Positions 6,419-15,107 of a DNA stretch of 64,000 bases are shown one piece after another; position 1 is the first letter of the stretch, and every line of letters begins with the position of its first letter. Below the pieces are notes generated by a model. It ran no database searches and was not told where the DNA came from. It saw only the letters and a list, made by a program, of their open reading frames with translations. This DNA is from Maribacter sp. MJ134 (lineage in GTDB: Bacteria > Bacteroidota > Bacteroidia > Flavobacteriales > Flavobacteriaceae). The DNA lies in contig NZ_CP034570.1 of the NCBI RefSeq assembly GCF_003970695.1, positions 1,922,001 through 1,986,000 on the forward strand, given 5' to 3'. Both the position numbers and the translations under genes were made by a program.

Positions 6419-7546
6419 TTACAGGTTTAACCATTGCTTAAATTCGGCCGCTTTATTCTTTCCTATTATTATATCTATTTCCGAACTAGGGTCTACAACA
6501 ATTTTTAATTGGTTATTACCGTAGCGTATAATTTTTTGAATGGCAGATATGGCTATAATAAACTGTCTGTTGGCCCTGTAGAAATAACTATCATTAAGAC
6601 CGGAATATAACTCGTCTAAACTTGAATTTGTAGTAGATTTTTTTCCTTGAAAATCTACCACATAGGTAATCGTATGTTCTGTATAAATATAAGCGATCTC
6701 TTCGGTGGCAATAGAGCGTAGCTCATTTCTTAGATAGGTAAGAATTCTCATTTTACTCTTTTCCGTTACGGCATCTTCTATAATATTGGTCTCTTTGGCC
6801 TGCTCTTCTGTTTCTAGACTTTCCTGTACTTGGGTAATGTCTTGGTTTACCCTATTCTGGTAATCACTTAAATCACTGTTAAGTTTTGCTAGGTTAATTA
6901 TCTCGGTTTCTAAAGTTTCATTCTTAATTTCTAATTTTTTTTCATAGAGACTACCTATTAACCTTACTGTAAAAACACTTGTGAGTACCATTACAAAACC
7001 CATGATTCCGAAAATCACATAAAATCTGTTCCTTACCGTCTTAATCTCATTGCTTATTTTACCAGTATTGGCATAAGCAGCAATTATCCAATCTGAATTT
7101 GGTACGGGATTAAGAACCAATACATCCGTTTGGTCAGGAGTGGCATTTAGAATTAGTTCATAGAAATTTTCTGCGCTTATTTCTTTATTCATCGTAAAAC
7201 CAGAAGAAGCCTCTTGAGGGAGCATGGTGTCAACCAATGTTCTATCAGGATGAGAAATAATTTTGCCGGACCAATCCAGTATACTGATGAAGCTGTTATC
7301 ATCATTTGTGTTTTGAATACTCCTCTGCGTATTTTGCTTAATCTCCTGCTTTGCTATTCCATTTGAAAATTGATCACCGATCAATGAGGCTACCTCCTTT
7401 GCTTCTCTCTTACTGGATACCAATTGGGTATTTAACATCTGCTCTGCACTGAGCGCAACATAATATTTTGCAGAGATACCTCCGATAATTACGAAGAGTA
7501 TTGAAATTGCTAAAAATGTATATAAATAAAGTCTGTCTTTTCTCAT
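6419..7546 (-). CDS. Membrane-anchored LytTR transcription regulator with extracytoplasmic sensor
   Basis: 375 residues. TM1 lies at about 8-28, an extracytoplasmic Cache/CHASE-like sensor at 30-170 (FISILDWSGKIISHPD and DWIIAAYA motifs), TM2 at 175-196, a coiled coil at about 200-250, and a LytTR DNA-binding domain at 268-372 (YIYTEHTITYVVDF, FYRANRQFIIAISAIQKI). A sensor fused directly to LytTR without a kinase acts as a one-component membrane regulator. It converges on the DUF5777 operon (22-base gap) and is divergent from the spondin-domain lipoprotein, so either may be its target; LytTR proteins often control neighbouring genes. The target and signal are not shown. Confidence 0.88.
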   Translation of the reverse strand: MRKDRLYLYTFLAISILFVIIGGISAKYYVALSAEQMLNTQLVSSKREAKEVASLIGDQFSNGIAKQEIKQNTQRSIQNTNDDNSFISILDWSGKIISHPDRTLVDTMLPQEASSGFTMNKEISAENFYELILNATPDQTDVLVLNPVPNSDWIIAAYANTGKISNEIKTVRNRFYVIFGIMGFVMVLTSVFTVRLIGSLYEKKLEIKNETLETEIINLAKLNSDLSDYQNRVNQDITQVQESLETEEQAKETNIIEDAVTEKSKMRILTYLRNELRSIATEEIAYIYTEHTITYVVDFQGKKSTTNSSLDELYSGLNDSYFYRANRQFIIAISAIQKIIRYGNNQLKIVVDPSSEIDIIIGKNKAAEFKQWLNL

Positions 7547-7832
7547 TAAGCAGTCTTAGGCTTTAGGTTTTTTATGAGAACTGAATAGATTTCACCCCCC
7601 TATTAAGCTTTTGAATCATTTTTACGAATCCAAAGATAGTTTATTAGTCTATTATAACGATATGCTTCGTGAGACCTAGTAAACATTAAGCTCATAGGAT
7701 TTGCCTCTAATTCCGTTTTAAGGCTGAAATTTCATCTTCACCAACATTTATAGTTATCAACGCTTCATTTCACGGTTAATTTGTCCCATCAAAATAATTG
7801 AAATTAAAATATAAAAATTAAAACAAATTATC

Positions 7833-10169
7833 ATGAAACAGAACTTTATCAAATTAATGGCTTTATCACTTTTAGCAGTAGGTTGCTCGGAAGACGACAC
7901 TGTTGTAGATATTCCAGAAACCAATGGTCCAGAGGTTACCGGCCAAGCTTCCTTTGTAATAAATGAAGTAGCTTACCAGGGTAACAAAATTGAGATTTTA
8001 AACAATGGTAATGCTACGGCAGATTTAGGAAGTCATTATATATGTCTAGGACCTGGAGCTTATGCACAAATAGCTAACCTAGAAGTAGAAGGTAGTTTAA
8101 ATCTTGCTCCCGGAGCCTTTGCAACCCTTACTTACGATTTACCAGCCCAGAGCGGTGGTTTAGGTCTTTATTCAGCAGACCAGTTCACCAATGCTAACGC
8201 CATGGTAGATTTCGTACAATGGGGAGCTGCAGGAAATGCGCGTGAAAACGTTGCCGTAGAAGCAGGATTATGGACTGCCGGTGACTTTGTCCCTGTTTTA
8301 GGGGATGCTAACAATACTATTATATATGACGGTGATGGAAATGGAGTTGCCAATTGGTCAGAAACCAGCACCGTTACCTTTGGTGCAGAAAACGTTCTTA
8401 CCATGCCTGAGCAAATGAAACAATCTATTGTTTTGAACGAGGTACAGTACGGTAACCTTAACTACGTTGAAATCTTTAATAACGGTGATGTTGCTCTTGA
8501 TCTTAGTGGATACTGGTTATGTTTAGGTCCAGGTGGTTATGCACAGATTGGGAACTTAACACCTAAAACCGGTACTATAGAACTACAGGCAGGAGAATTC
8601 CTTGTATTACCTTTTGAAATGCCAGATACCCAAGGTGGATTAGGACTTTACTCTACTAATTCATTTACAAGTTCGGATGCCATAGTAGATTTCGTACAAT
8701 GGGGAGCTGCCGGAAGCGCACGTGAAAATGTTGCAGCCGATGCCGGTATATGGAATACTGGTGATTTTGTGCCAACAGTTGGTTTATCAGCGAGTATAGA
8801 ATATGATGGTGAAGGCGATGCTGCTTCAGATTGGTCAGCAGAAGCTATACCTTCATTGGGGGAGGCTAATGACGCTGCCGCAAAGACAACGGTATTTAAT
8901 GTTAAAATCAGCAACGTTACCAATTATCTTAATGTACATACATTTACTACTCCCGTTGGGGCATCTGCTCCAGGTCCTTTGACTACAGAAGGTGGTCAGT
9001 ATCAAATAGAGTTTCAAGCGGTGCCTGGAACAAAATTCACTCCGGTAACAATGATGGGCAATAGTAATGATTGGTTCTTGGCCCCTGAGGATTTCAACGG
9101 AATAGATTTATGGCAAAATGGCAGTGCGCTTAATGGAGTAGATATTGCTGATCAATTGATACTTTTTGACCTTGGTACAGAAGCGGATAACGACTCTGCC
9201 ACATTCCCGCCAGCAGGTGCCAATGTAGGACCAGCAGATGCTAATCCTTTGACTAGGGTTGTTGACAGAAATGGAAACAGAGGTGATTTCTATATAACTG
9301 CAATATTGGATTATACACCAGGTGATGGTAGTGCAGCAGGTACATTTACGCTAACGATTACCAAAAAAGCCACCAATTTTGTGGTTACTCCAGGGATCGT
9401 AGTTCTGCACGCACTGGCAAATCCTTTGTTCACTTTAGGTGAAGAGGACAGAGGAGTTGGTCTAGAAGCAATTGCAGAAGATGGCAATCCAATGCCTTTG
9501 TACAACTGGTTCAAGGAAACAGGTTCTCAAGGAGCTCCTCTACGTTTGGCATCTTCTTTAAGTGTTTTCTCCCCAGGTTTGGTTTATGCCTTTAACGGAG
9601 AAAAAGACCCATTGGTTTTGCAAGGCGAAAGTAATAATCCAGCAAACGGCTTAGAGGAACTTGCAGAGGATGGGAACAACGCTATAGCCATTTCTTACCT
9701 AGAAAGCCTGGGGCTACCAGTAGCAGCCAGTGAAGAAACCACGCCTGTTGGTCCAGGAGAAGATTTAACTTTTACGTTGGAAGTTCCCCAAGGACAGAAC
9801 TTTAAATTTGGGTTTTCTACAATGTTCGTAGCAACGAACGACTGGTTTGTCTCGTACAATAATGCAGGATACCCTTTATTTGACGTAAATGGAAACCCTG
9901 TCTCAGGATTCGGAGCCAGTGAAAAATCATATTTATATGATGCAGGCACAGAAATTGATGAAGCTGTTGGTTTTGGAATTTACCAAGCTCCAAGACAATC
10001 TGCTGCGAATGAAGGCCCGACAGATGCAAACACGACTATTAGAAGAGTTAACGAACTTAACGATGTGCAGTTTGGAAAAGGAACTATTTCTAGCGGACCA
10101 GGTGTAGTTTGGTTGCAGGACCCAAGAGGTGGTTATAACATTGTAAGAGTGGAAATACAAGCTCAATAA
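7833..10169 (+). CDS. Large lipoprotein with two lamin-tail-like and two spondin-like domains
   Basis: 778 residues. A lipobox (LLAVGCSED, Cys18) predicts a lipid-anchored surface or periplasmic protein. Residues ~42-190 and ~200-350 are tandem copies of a lamin-tail-like (LTD) beta-sandwich: FVINEVAYQ...IEILNNG and IVLNEVQYG...VEIFNNG, both with VDFVQWGAAG. Residues ~353-515 and ~516-778 each resemble a Spondin_N domain (NDWFLAPEDFNGIDLW / NDWFVSYNNAGYPLFD, then LFDLGTEADND / LYDAGTEIDEA). Spondin_N domains are calcium-dependent adhesion modules in animals and occur in bacterial surface lipoproteins. A terminator follows at 10204. It is divergent from the LytTR sensor. An adhesion or surface-assembly role is inferred. 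Confidence 0.8.
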   Translation: MKQNFIKLMALSLLAVGCSEDDTVVDIPETNGPEVTGQASFVINEVAYQGNKIEILNNGNATADLGSHYICLGPGAYAQIANLEVEGSLNLAPGAFATLTYDLPAQSGGLGLYSADQFTNANAMVDFVQWGAAGNARENVAVEAGLWTAGDFVPVLGDANNTIIYDGDGNGVANWSETSTVTFGAENVLTMPEQMKQSIVLNEVQYGNLNYVEIFNNGDVALDLSGYWLCLGPGGYAQIGNLTPKTGTIELQAGEFLVLPFEMPDTQGGLGLYSTNSFTSSDAIVDFVQWGAAGSARENVAADAGIWNTGDFVPTVGLSASIEYDGEGDAASDWSAEAIPSLGEANDAAAKTTVFNVKISNVTNYLNVHTFTTPVGASAPGPLTTEGGQYQIEFQAVPGTKFTPVTMMGNSNDWFLAPEDFNGIDLWQNGSALNGVDIADQLILFDLGTEADNDSATFPPAGANVGPADANPLTRVVDRNGNRGDFYITAILDYTPGDGSAAGTFTLTITKKATNFVVTPGIVVLHALANPLFTLGEEDRGVGLEAIAEDGNPMPLYNWFKETGSQGAPLRLASSLSVFSPGLVYAFNGEKDPLVLQGESNNPANGLEELAEDGNNAIAISYLESLGLPVAASEETTPVGPGEDLTFTLEVPQGQNFKFGFSTMFVATNDWFVSYNNAGYPLFDVNGNPVSGFGASEKSYLYDAGTEIDEAVGFGIYQAPRQSAANEGPTDANTTIRRVNELNDVQFGKGTISSGPGVVWLQDPRGGYNIVRVEIQAQ

Positions 10170-10203
10170 ATAGACAATCTAGTGTGATGGTTAGGTTAGG
10201 ATG

Positions 10204-10240
10204 GAGAAAGTCGAAAGTTAATTCTTTCGGCTTTTTCTTT
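10204..10240 (+). terminator. Terminator after the spondin-domain lipoprotein
   Basis: A 14-bp stem with two wobble pairs (10204-10217 with 10224-10237), a six-base loop and a T-rich tail. It begins 34 bases after the stop codon. Confidence 0.8.
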
Positions 10241-10403
10241 GTTATCCTTTATGGTTTTCAGCGTACTTATCAATAATGATGTCCTTTAAAGTCGTAAATT
10301 TTCTTTCAAAGGCCCATTAGCTCAAATTTTACCGCTTTTTTAGTTAAATTATTCATAAATGGATGAATCTAATTGCACTATAGTTAGATACAATTGCCAA
10401 AGA

Positions 10404-10434
10404 GTTGCGTAATTTGAATTTTATATTAACTTTG
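10404..10434 (+). promoter_or_regulatory. Bacteroidota-type promoter of the 73-aa gene
   Basis: GTTG at 10404-10407, a 19-base spacer and TAACTTTG at 10427-10434 (exact TAnnTTTG). The start codon follows 13 bases later, so the leader is only a few bases long. Confidence 0.75.
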
Positions 10435-10447
10435 AAAAAAAACATCA

Positions 10448-10669
10448 ATGGAGTTATTGGATAAAGCTGAGGAATTTATTAAGCGGAAGATGAGCAACAT
10501 GTCCACTAGTGATAGAGTGGAAGCATCTAGAGAAGCTAAGGCATTAATATTAAGTATTAACGAGATATACAAGGAAACGAAGGATTCTAACCTTATGGAC
10601 GTAATGAAACGTGTTACGGAAAAAAAGAAGAAAATTGAAAAACGTCTAAATGGCGTTCCATTAGTTTAA
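10448..10669 (+). CDS. Small conserved helical protein, 73 aa, function unknown
   Basis: Predicted to be almost wholly alpha-helical and strongly charged: an N-terminal amphipathic helix (MELLDKAEEFIKRKM), a middle helix (SREAKALILSINEIYKETKD) and a basic C-terminal helix (TEKKKKIEKRL). There is no signal peptide, so it is cytosolic. A near-perfect promoter sits 14-44 bases upstream and a terminator about 80 bases downstream, so it is a monocistronic unit. I do not recognise the family. The composition would fit a small protein-protein adaptor or nucleic-acid-associated protein, but this is a guess. Confidence 0.7.
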   Translation: MELLDKAEEFIKRKMSNMSTSDRVEASREAKALILSINEIYKETKDSNLMDVMKRVTEKKKKIEKRLNGVPLV

Positions 10670-10751
10670 ATTCATTTAGACTTTTACACGAATTATAATA
10701 CCCTTTTTTGTATTATGCCGTAAATTTCAATTTACACGTAATCTATAAAAC

Positions 10752-10782
10752 AAGACCTCTTATCCTGTAAGAGGTCTTTCCA
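10752..10782 (+). terminator. Terminator after the 73-aa gene
   Basis: An 11-bp perfect stem AAGACCTCTTA/TAAGAGGTCTT with a TCCTG loop, followed by a short TTTC run. Confidence 0.7.
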
Positions 10783-10933
10783 TTTGACCAAGATTTTAAA
10801 CCTGTTATCGACCTTTCCTCTATATCCTTACCAATTACCCCTTATAGCATCCTTTTATCCCTTTTTTTATGACAAACTATTATTTCAGTTGATCTTTAAC
10901 TTTCAATGGTTATGAAATCAACAGGTAATAATT

Positions 10934-11062
10934 ATGTCAACCAGAACTATATACCAGAAGATTAACAAGTTTATTGGCTTTGTATTAGAGCACTTTCTAT
11001 CTTTCTTTGTGTTCTTTTGTTTTGCTATGGCGTTTATTATCATGTATCTATATGTCATGTAG
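10934..11062 (+). CDS. Candidate 42-aa single-pass membrane protein
   Basis: The ATG at 10934 opens a 42-residue frame: a basic N-terminus (MSTRTIYQKINKFIG) followed by about 25 hydrophobic residues rich in F, I and M (residues 16-42), ending in TAG at 11062. The basic head followed by one hydrophobic span gives a clear inside-positive membrane topology. It lies 78 bases before the YeeE-like pair on the same strand. No family is recognised. The opposite strand is also open here (10918-11100) but reads as low-complexity. This is a prediction from composition and position. Confidence 0.4.
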   Translation: MSTRTIYQKINKFIGFVLEHFLSFFVFFCFAMAFIIMYLYVM

Positions 11063-11140
11063 GCCGGTATATCCAACCTCCTTACATTTTGTTGTTTCAA
11101 AAAGTTTAATGACCTTTCCGGAATATTAAATTAATATTCT

Positions 11141-11698
11141 ATGGAATATCTGCTGCAACCATGGCCTTGGTTTGTCTCTGGGCCTCTTATCGCCATCATA
11201 TTACTAACTTTGGTTTATTTTGGTAAGACTTTTGGTATGTCTTCCAATCTCAGGACACTTTGCACCTTATCAGGAGCTGGGAAATACGCCACCTTTTTTC
11301 AGTTTGATTGGAAAGCGCAGCGATGGAATCTAGTTATGGTACTTGGAGCTATCGTTGGCGGATTTATAGCAACACAATTTCTATCTGATGGCACCCCAAT
11401 TCAATTGAGTGAAGAAACCATTACCGACTTGGCTGAAATGAATTTTAATGCAGCCGGACATACATTATTACCTAATGAAATATATGGATGGAACGCCGTT
11501 TTAACCTTTAAAGGTATGTGTATATTAATTATTGCGGGGTTCTTGGTAGGTTTTGGAACTAGATACGCCGGGGGTTGTACTTCCGGTCATGCCATTACGG
11601 GATTAAGTAATCTTCAGCTCCCCTCCTTGATAGCGGTAATAGGCTTTTTCATCGGAGGTTTGATCATGACACATTTTATTCTCCCTTTATTATTTTAA
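11141..11698 (+). CDS. YeeE/YedE family membrane protein, first half of a split pair
   Basis: A 185-residue inner-membrane protein with four to five hydrophobic segments. The signature GCTSGHAITGLSNLQ near residues 146-160 carries the conserved cysteine used by YeeE/YedE (TsuA-type) channels to relay thiosulfate or other sulfur species. It is followed two bases later by the partner half (DUF6691), a common Bacteroidota and proteobacterial arrangement in which one long YeeE is split in two. The physiological substrate is probably thiosulfate or a related sulfur compound, but that is family-level inference. Confidence 0.9.
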   Translation: MEYLLQPWPWFVSGPLIAIILLTLVYFGKTFGMSSNLRTLCTLSGAGKYATFFQFDWKAQRWNLVMVLGAIVGGFIATQFLSDGTPIQLSEETITDLAEMNFNAAGHTLLPNEIYGWNAVLTFKGMCILIIAGFLVGFGTRYAGGCTSGHAITGLSNLQLPSLIAVIGFFIGGLIMTHFILPLLF

Positions 11699-11699
11699 T

Positions 11700-12113
11700 A
11701 TGAAATTTTTAAAATTCCTTTTGGTCGGTATATTCTTCGGGATTGTTCTTGTGAAATCTGAAGCTGTTTCTTGGTACCGTATTTTTGAAATGTTCAAATT
11801 TCAATCCTTTCACATGTATGGCATCATAGGTTCGGCAGTAACACTCGGAATCATTGGGCTTTTCTTTATAAAGCGATTCAAGGTAAAAAGTATTGAAGGC
11901 AACCCTATAGCCCTAGCTCCAAAAAACAAGAGCATAGCACGTTATATTCTAGGGGGTACAATTTTTGGTTTAGGTTGGGCATTGGCAGGAGCTTGTCCTG
12001 GACCAATGTACATCCTAATAGGTGCTGGCGTATTTCCTATTCTCATAGTTATTGCGGCAGCGATGTTGGGAACCTTTGCTTACGGACTAGTAAGAGAAAA
12101 ATTACCACACTAA
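11700..12113 (+). CDS. YeeE/YedE-associated DUF6691 membrane protein, second half of the pair
   Basis: A 137-residue protein with four membrane segments. The motif GWALAGACPGPMYILIGAG (about residues 98-116) holds the second conserved cysteine of the YeeE fold. Its start follows the stop of the upstream half by one base, so the two are an operon and probably a heterodimeric channel. The C-terminus is short and basic (VREKLPH). No rhodanese, sulfurtransferase or persulfide dioxygenase gene lies beside the pair, although such genes often do. Confidence 0.9.
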   Translation: MKFLKFLLVGIFFGIVLVKSEAVSWYRIFEMFKFQSFHMYGIIGSAVTLGIIGLFFIKRFKVKSIEGNPIALAPKNKSIARYILGGTIFGLGWALAGACPGPMYILIGAGVFPILIVIAAAMLGTFAYGLVREKLPH

Positions 12114-12670
12114 AGAGAACTATGCGACCATAAGTTATTTTGACTTTCACCAAATTAATGCGTCAACTATCGTTTTAAAATAATAAAAGTACTAGTTTTT
12201 ATAGGGGTTCGTATCCTCCCATTTCGGACGAACGAACATCTCGACTCAACGAATGGCCATGCTAAAGATAATTTGACTTTAACTGCCCATACTCTTAACC
12301 ACAACTACAGATATTGTTGTGCAATGAAATCATGCTTTTCTTTCCTCTAGTTGCACCCTATTTCATTGGCACTATCTTCAATAATGCTATAATTGCGCAT
12401 TAAGTATCTAGTTATAAGGGTACTTAGAATGGCTACTCCGGAGAAAGCCAATCTTAACCCATCGACTACCCCTTCTGGCACTTACAACGCCAGAATTTAC
12501 CATAAAGCACTAGTTAGCCTAAAAATAACTTCCACCTTACATCTGGGAGTATTAGATTTTTCTAAAATTGATAACATCTACGTGTTATATATCATTACCG
12601 TAAATAGACTCTTAATACCGAAGGAGAAAAAAGGTAAGACAGATATAGGTATTTACGGTTTACCTAAAAT
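12114..12670. other. Intergenic stretch without a convincing gene
   Basis: A 107-codon open frame at 12393-12716 runs through the terminator of the neighbouring gene and has no family-like content, so I do not call it. The only structure seen is a 10-bp inverted repeat, ACCGTAAATA at 12597-12606 and TATTTACGGT at 12650-12659, enclosing 43 bases. Confidence 0.5.
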
Positions 12671-12697
12671 AAAAAAGGCCAGTAACGAATACTGGCC
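12671..12697 (-). terminator. Terminator of the laminarinase gene
   Basis: On the minus strand, an 8-bp stem GGCCAGTA/TACTGGCC with a five-base loop is followed by TTTTTT. It lies 28 bases past the laminarinase stop. Confidence 0.85.
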
Positions 12698-12724
12698 CTC
12701 AAATCTGCAATATTAACAAATATA

Positions 12725-14827
12725 CTACTGGTACATTCTTATATAATCTATTTCCATGCTAGATTCTGTGAAGGCAGGATCAACGGTACCGCCAAAATTT
12801 CCTCCCATGGCAACGTTCAGAATAAAGAAGAAATCTTTATTGAACGGTAAGGTGCCGTCATTGCTCACGGTATGGTAAACTATACCATCCACGGCAAATT
12901 TAATTTCTGTTTCCGTCCATTCCATTTCGTACAGATGGAAATCCTCGGATGCACCCTCAACCAATGTAGAACCTGTTCTAGCATTACCACCAAAGTTATT
13001 TGGATCATGTGTGGAGGCAAATACAATGTCTTGTTGATTGCCTACGTGCTCCATAATATCCATTTCACCCGCTGCTGGCCAAGGGTTTGTCAGGTAATCT
13101 CCTCCTAACATCCAAATGGCAGGCCAAGTACCGCCTCCAGTGGGTAGTTTGGCTCTAGCGGCCACCCTTCCGTACGTAAACTCCTGTAATCCTTCCGTTT
13201 TTATTCTAGCAGAGGAGAATCCGGCACCAGCCGTTCCTGGGTTACCAAAATCAAAGAATATTACAACTCTATCATAATTAAAAGCTCCGGCACCACTAAA
13301 ATCAAAAGTTAACTCTTCCCATGCACCTGCAACGGTCGTCATAGCATCAACTTCTGCAAAGTTATCTCCATTGGAAGAATCCTCCAATTTTATCCTCACA
13401 ACGGCATTAGCTATCGGGGACCACGTTTTAAGTCTTATTTCAGGATTAGCGGGGATATCTATTGCCGTAGTGACATCGAAGAATGATGCGGCAAAAGTTT
13501 CGGAACCCTGCGGTTTTGTAGTCTGTGCCACCGTGGCCGACGTATTCAAACCACTTGCGTCAGGATTGGCTATTACAGCGGAGAAAGCACCTCCAAAATC
13601 AGTAAAAGCGGGCGCAGCACCTTCAAAATCTTGGATTACACTTTGGCTAGCACCTCCCGCATTAAATAACTGTAAGTCATCAAAATAATAAATACCCTGC
13701 CCATTAGAAGCCTCAGTGCGCGCAGTAATCTTTAGATTACCTCCTTCAACAATAACATTTGAAGCATCGTCCGTGTAGGATTGTAACTCACCATTTCCCC
13801 ATCCGTTATCACCATTACCAAGGTCATAGGTCCAATTTGCAGGATCTGGAGCACCGTCAGCATCAAACTCGTCCGACCATACCAGATTAGAGAAAACCGA
13901 TACTAATGGCTCACCACCACTAGTGTCTCCTTCGGGAACAAAAGTACTGTACCAGGCTAGTGGATCGTCACCATTAAACGGTTGACTTATTCCCCTTACG
14001 GTTAATTTATTTTCTGTAAGTTCCGTAATTTGATATTCTCCGGAAATTACCGCCCAATAACTAAGGAAGCTATCCCCTACACTAAGAGTGCGTGTACCAT
14101 CAACATTATCTGTAACGTTAAACTCACTTTGAAAGCTAGCCTGCGCACTTATATCCCTACATTCATCTACAAATTGTTCTGGACTTGCCTCAGGGAAGAA
14201 TCGGTTTACCTCTGTCCAGTTTACAAAAACTTGGCCGTCCGCTCCTGGGTCAAGGGTATAGGTCAAAGTACCATTGTCATCAAAGCTGAAAACTAGAACG
14301 TCGTCATATAAACAAGGGTTCAATGAGTTTGGTGTAGCACTAAAAAACTCGGGAAAATCACCTGTTGTTGGACCAACCCCGAAATGCCCACCAGTCGTTT
14401 GAGCCCAAACCCATCTCTTAGAACCAGCACCTGCTAAGTTTTGAAGTACCTCAGGATCTATCTGGGGACTTACTTCGAGATTAACGGTAACAGTAGAACT
14501 AATTTTACCACCACCAATACTGTATGCAGTAACCGTGATATCGTAGCTAGATTGCCCTGTCATAGTGTACTTGTAAGTAGCGGTCTCGCCTCTACCTACG
14601 ACGACATTAGCAGCATCTGGCTCAAAACTTACGATAAACGTAACCGCATTGTCCGCACTTGGTGTAATTTCCACTACACCTGATCCGTTTGTTGAGACGT
14701 TAGTATCTACTACCAAGTTTTCTGGAATTATACCCTGCAACATAATATCGTCATCGTTCTTACAAGAAACGACAACCGCAATTATGCTCAACATACTAAA
14801 GATAAAAGTTGCAAAATTCTTTTTCAT
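12725..14827 (-). CDS. GH16 family laminarinase (endo-1,3-beta-glucanase) lipoprotein
   Basis: A 700-residue lipoprotein (lipobox ending Cys22). Residues ~45-120 form a PKD-like domain. Residues ~125-300 form a module (SKRWVWAQTTGGHFG...) like those of laminarin-locus surface proteins. The GH16 catalytic fold starts at ~316 (LVWSDEFD) and resumes at ~538 (SSARIKTEGLQEFTYGRVAARAKLP). The catalytic signature is E588-M-D590-I-M-E593, with E588 the nucleophile, D590 its helper and E593 the acid/base. This subfamily normally cleaves beta-1,3-glucans such as laminarin. Residues ~374-537 are a beta-sandwich domain inserted inside the catalytic fold. A propeller-type regulator lies upstream on the same strand. 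The protein is probably exported and lipid-anchored to the cell surface. Confidence 0.92.
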   Translation of the reverse strand: MKKNFATFIFSMLSIIAVVVSCKNDDDIMLQGIIPENLVVDTNVSTNGSGVVEITPSADNAVTFIVSFEPDAANVVVGRGETATYKYTMTGQSSYDITVTAYSIGGGKISSTVTVNLEVSPQIDPEVLQNLAGAGSKRWVWAQTTGGHFGVGPTTGDFPEFFSATPNSLNPCLYDDVLVFSFDDNGTLTYTLDPGADGQVFVNWTEVNRFFPEASPEQFVDECRDISAQASFQSEFNVTDNVDGTRTLSVGDSFLSYWAVISGEYQITELTENKLTVRGISQPFNGDDPLAWYSTFVPEGDTSGGEPLVSVFSNLVWSDEFDADGAPDPANWTYDLGNGDNGWGNGELQSYTDDASNVIVEGGNLKITARTEASNGQGIYYFDDLQLFNAGGASQSVIQDFEGAAPAFTDFGGAFSAVIANPDASGLNTSATVAQTTKPQGSETFAASFFDVTTAIDIPANPEIRLKTWSPIANAVVRIKLEDSSNGDNFAEVDAMTTVAGAWEELTFDFSGAGAFNYDRVVIFFDFGNPGTAGAGFSSARIKTEGLQEFTYGRVAARAKLPTGGGTWPAIWMLGGDYLTNPWPAAGEMDIMEHVGNQQDIVFASTHDPNNFGGNARTGSTLVEGASEDFHLYEMEWTETEIKFAVDGIVYHTVSNDGTLPFNKDFFFILNVAMGGNFGGTVDPAFTESSMEIDYIRMYQ

Positions 14828-15107
14828 TTGAAATTGATTTTAGTTTAGTTTTTATTTCACATTAAGCAGAACCTACGAAGAAGGCTTCCTAATATCATGA
14901 TGCAAATTAGAAAAGTAAATAGAAGAATTCGCAAAAACTACCACTACAAAAAACATACAATTCAAAAAAAATGAACTAAAAATACCATATAAGCAATTTC
15001 ACAAGTAAAAACGTGTCGTTGACAAGAATACAAAAAGCTAATGGTTTACCTCAAAATAGAACATTGTATGGGTAATGTTGTGGTTATTTTCAATCTTGTT
15101 GTAGTGT

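Noticed and set aside
8168-10166. Several minus-strand open frames inside the spondin-domain lipoprotein
   Set aside because: They are antisense to a strong coding gene with clear domains, and their lengths follow from its codon bias.
12393-12716. 107-codon plus-strand open frame
   Set aside because: It runs through the laminarinase terminator hairpin, lacks a promoter box or recognisable content, and is best explained as chance.
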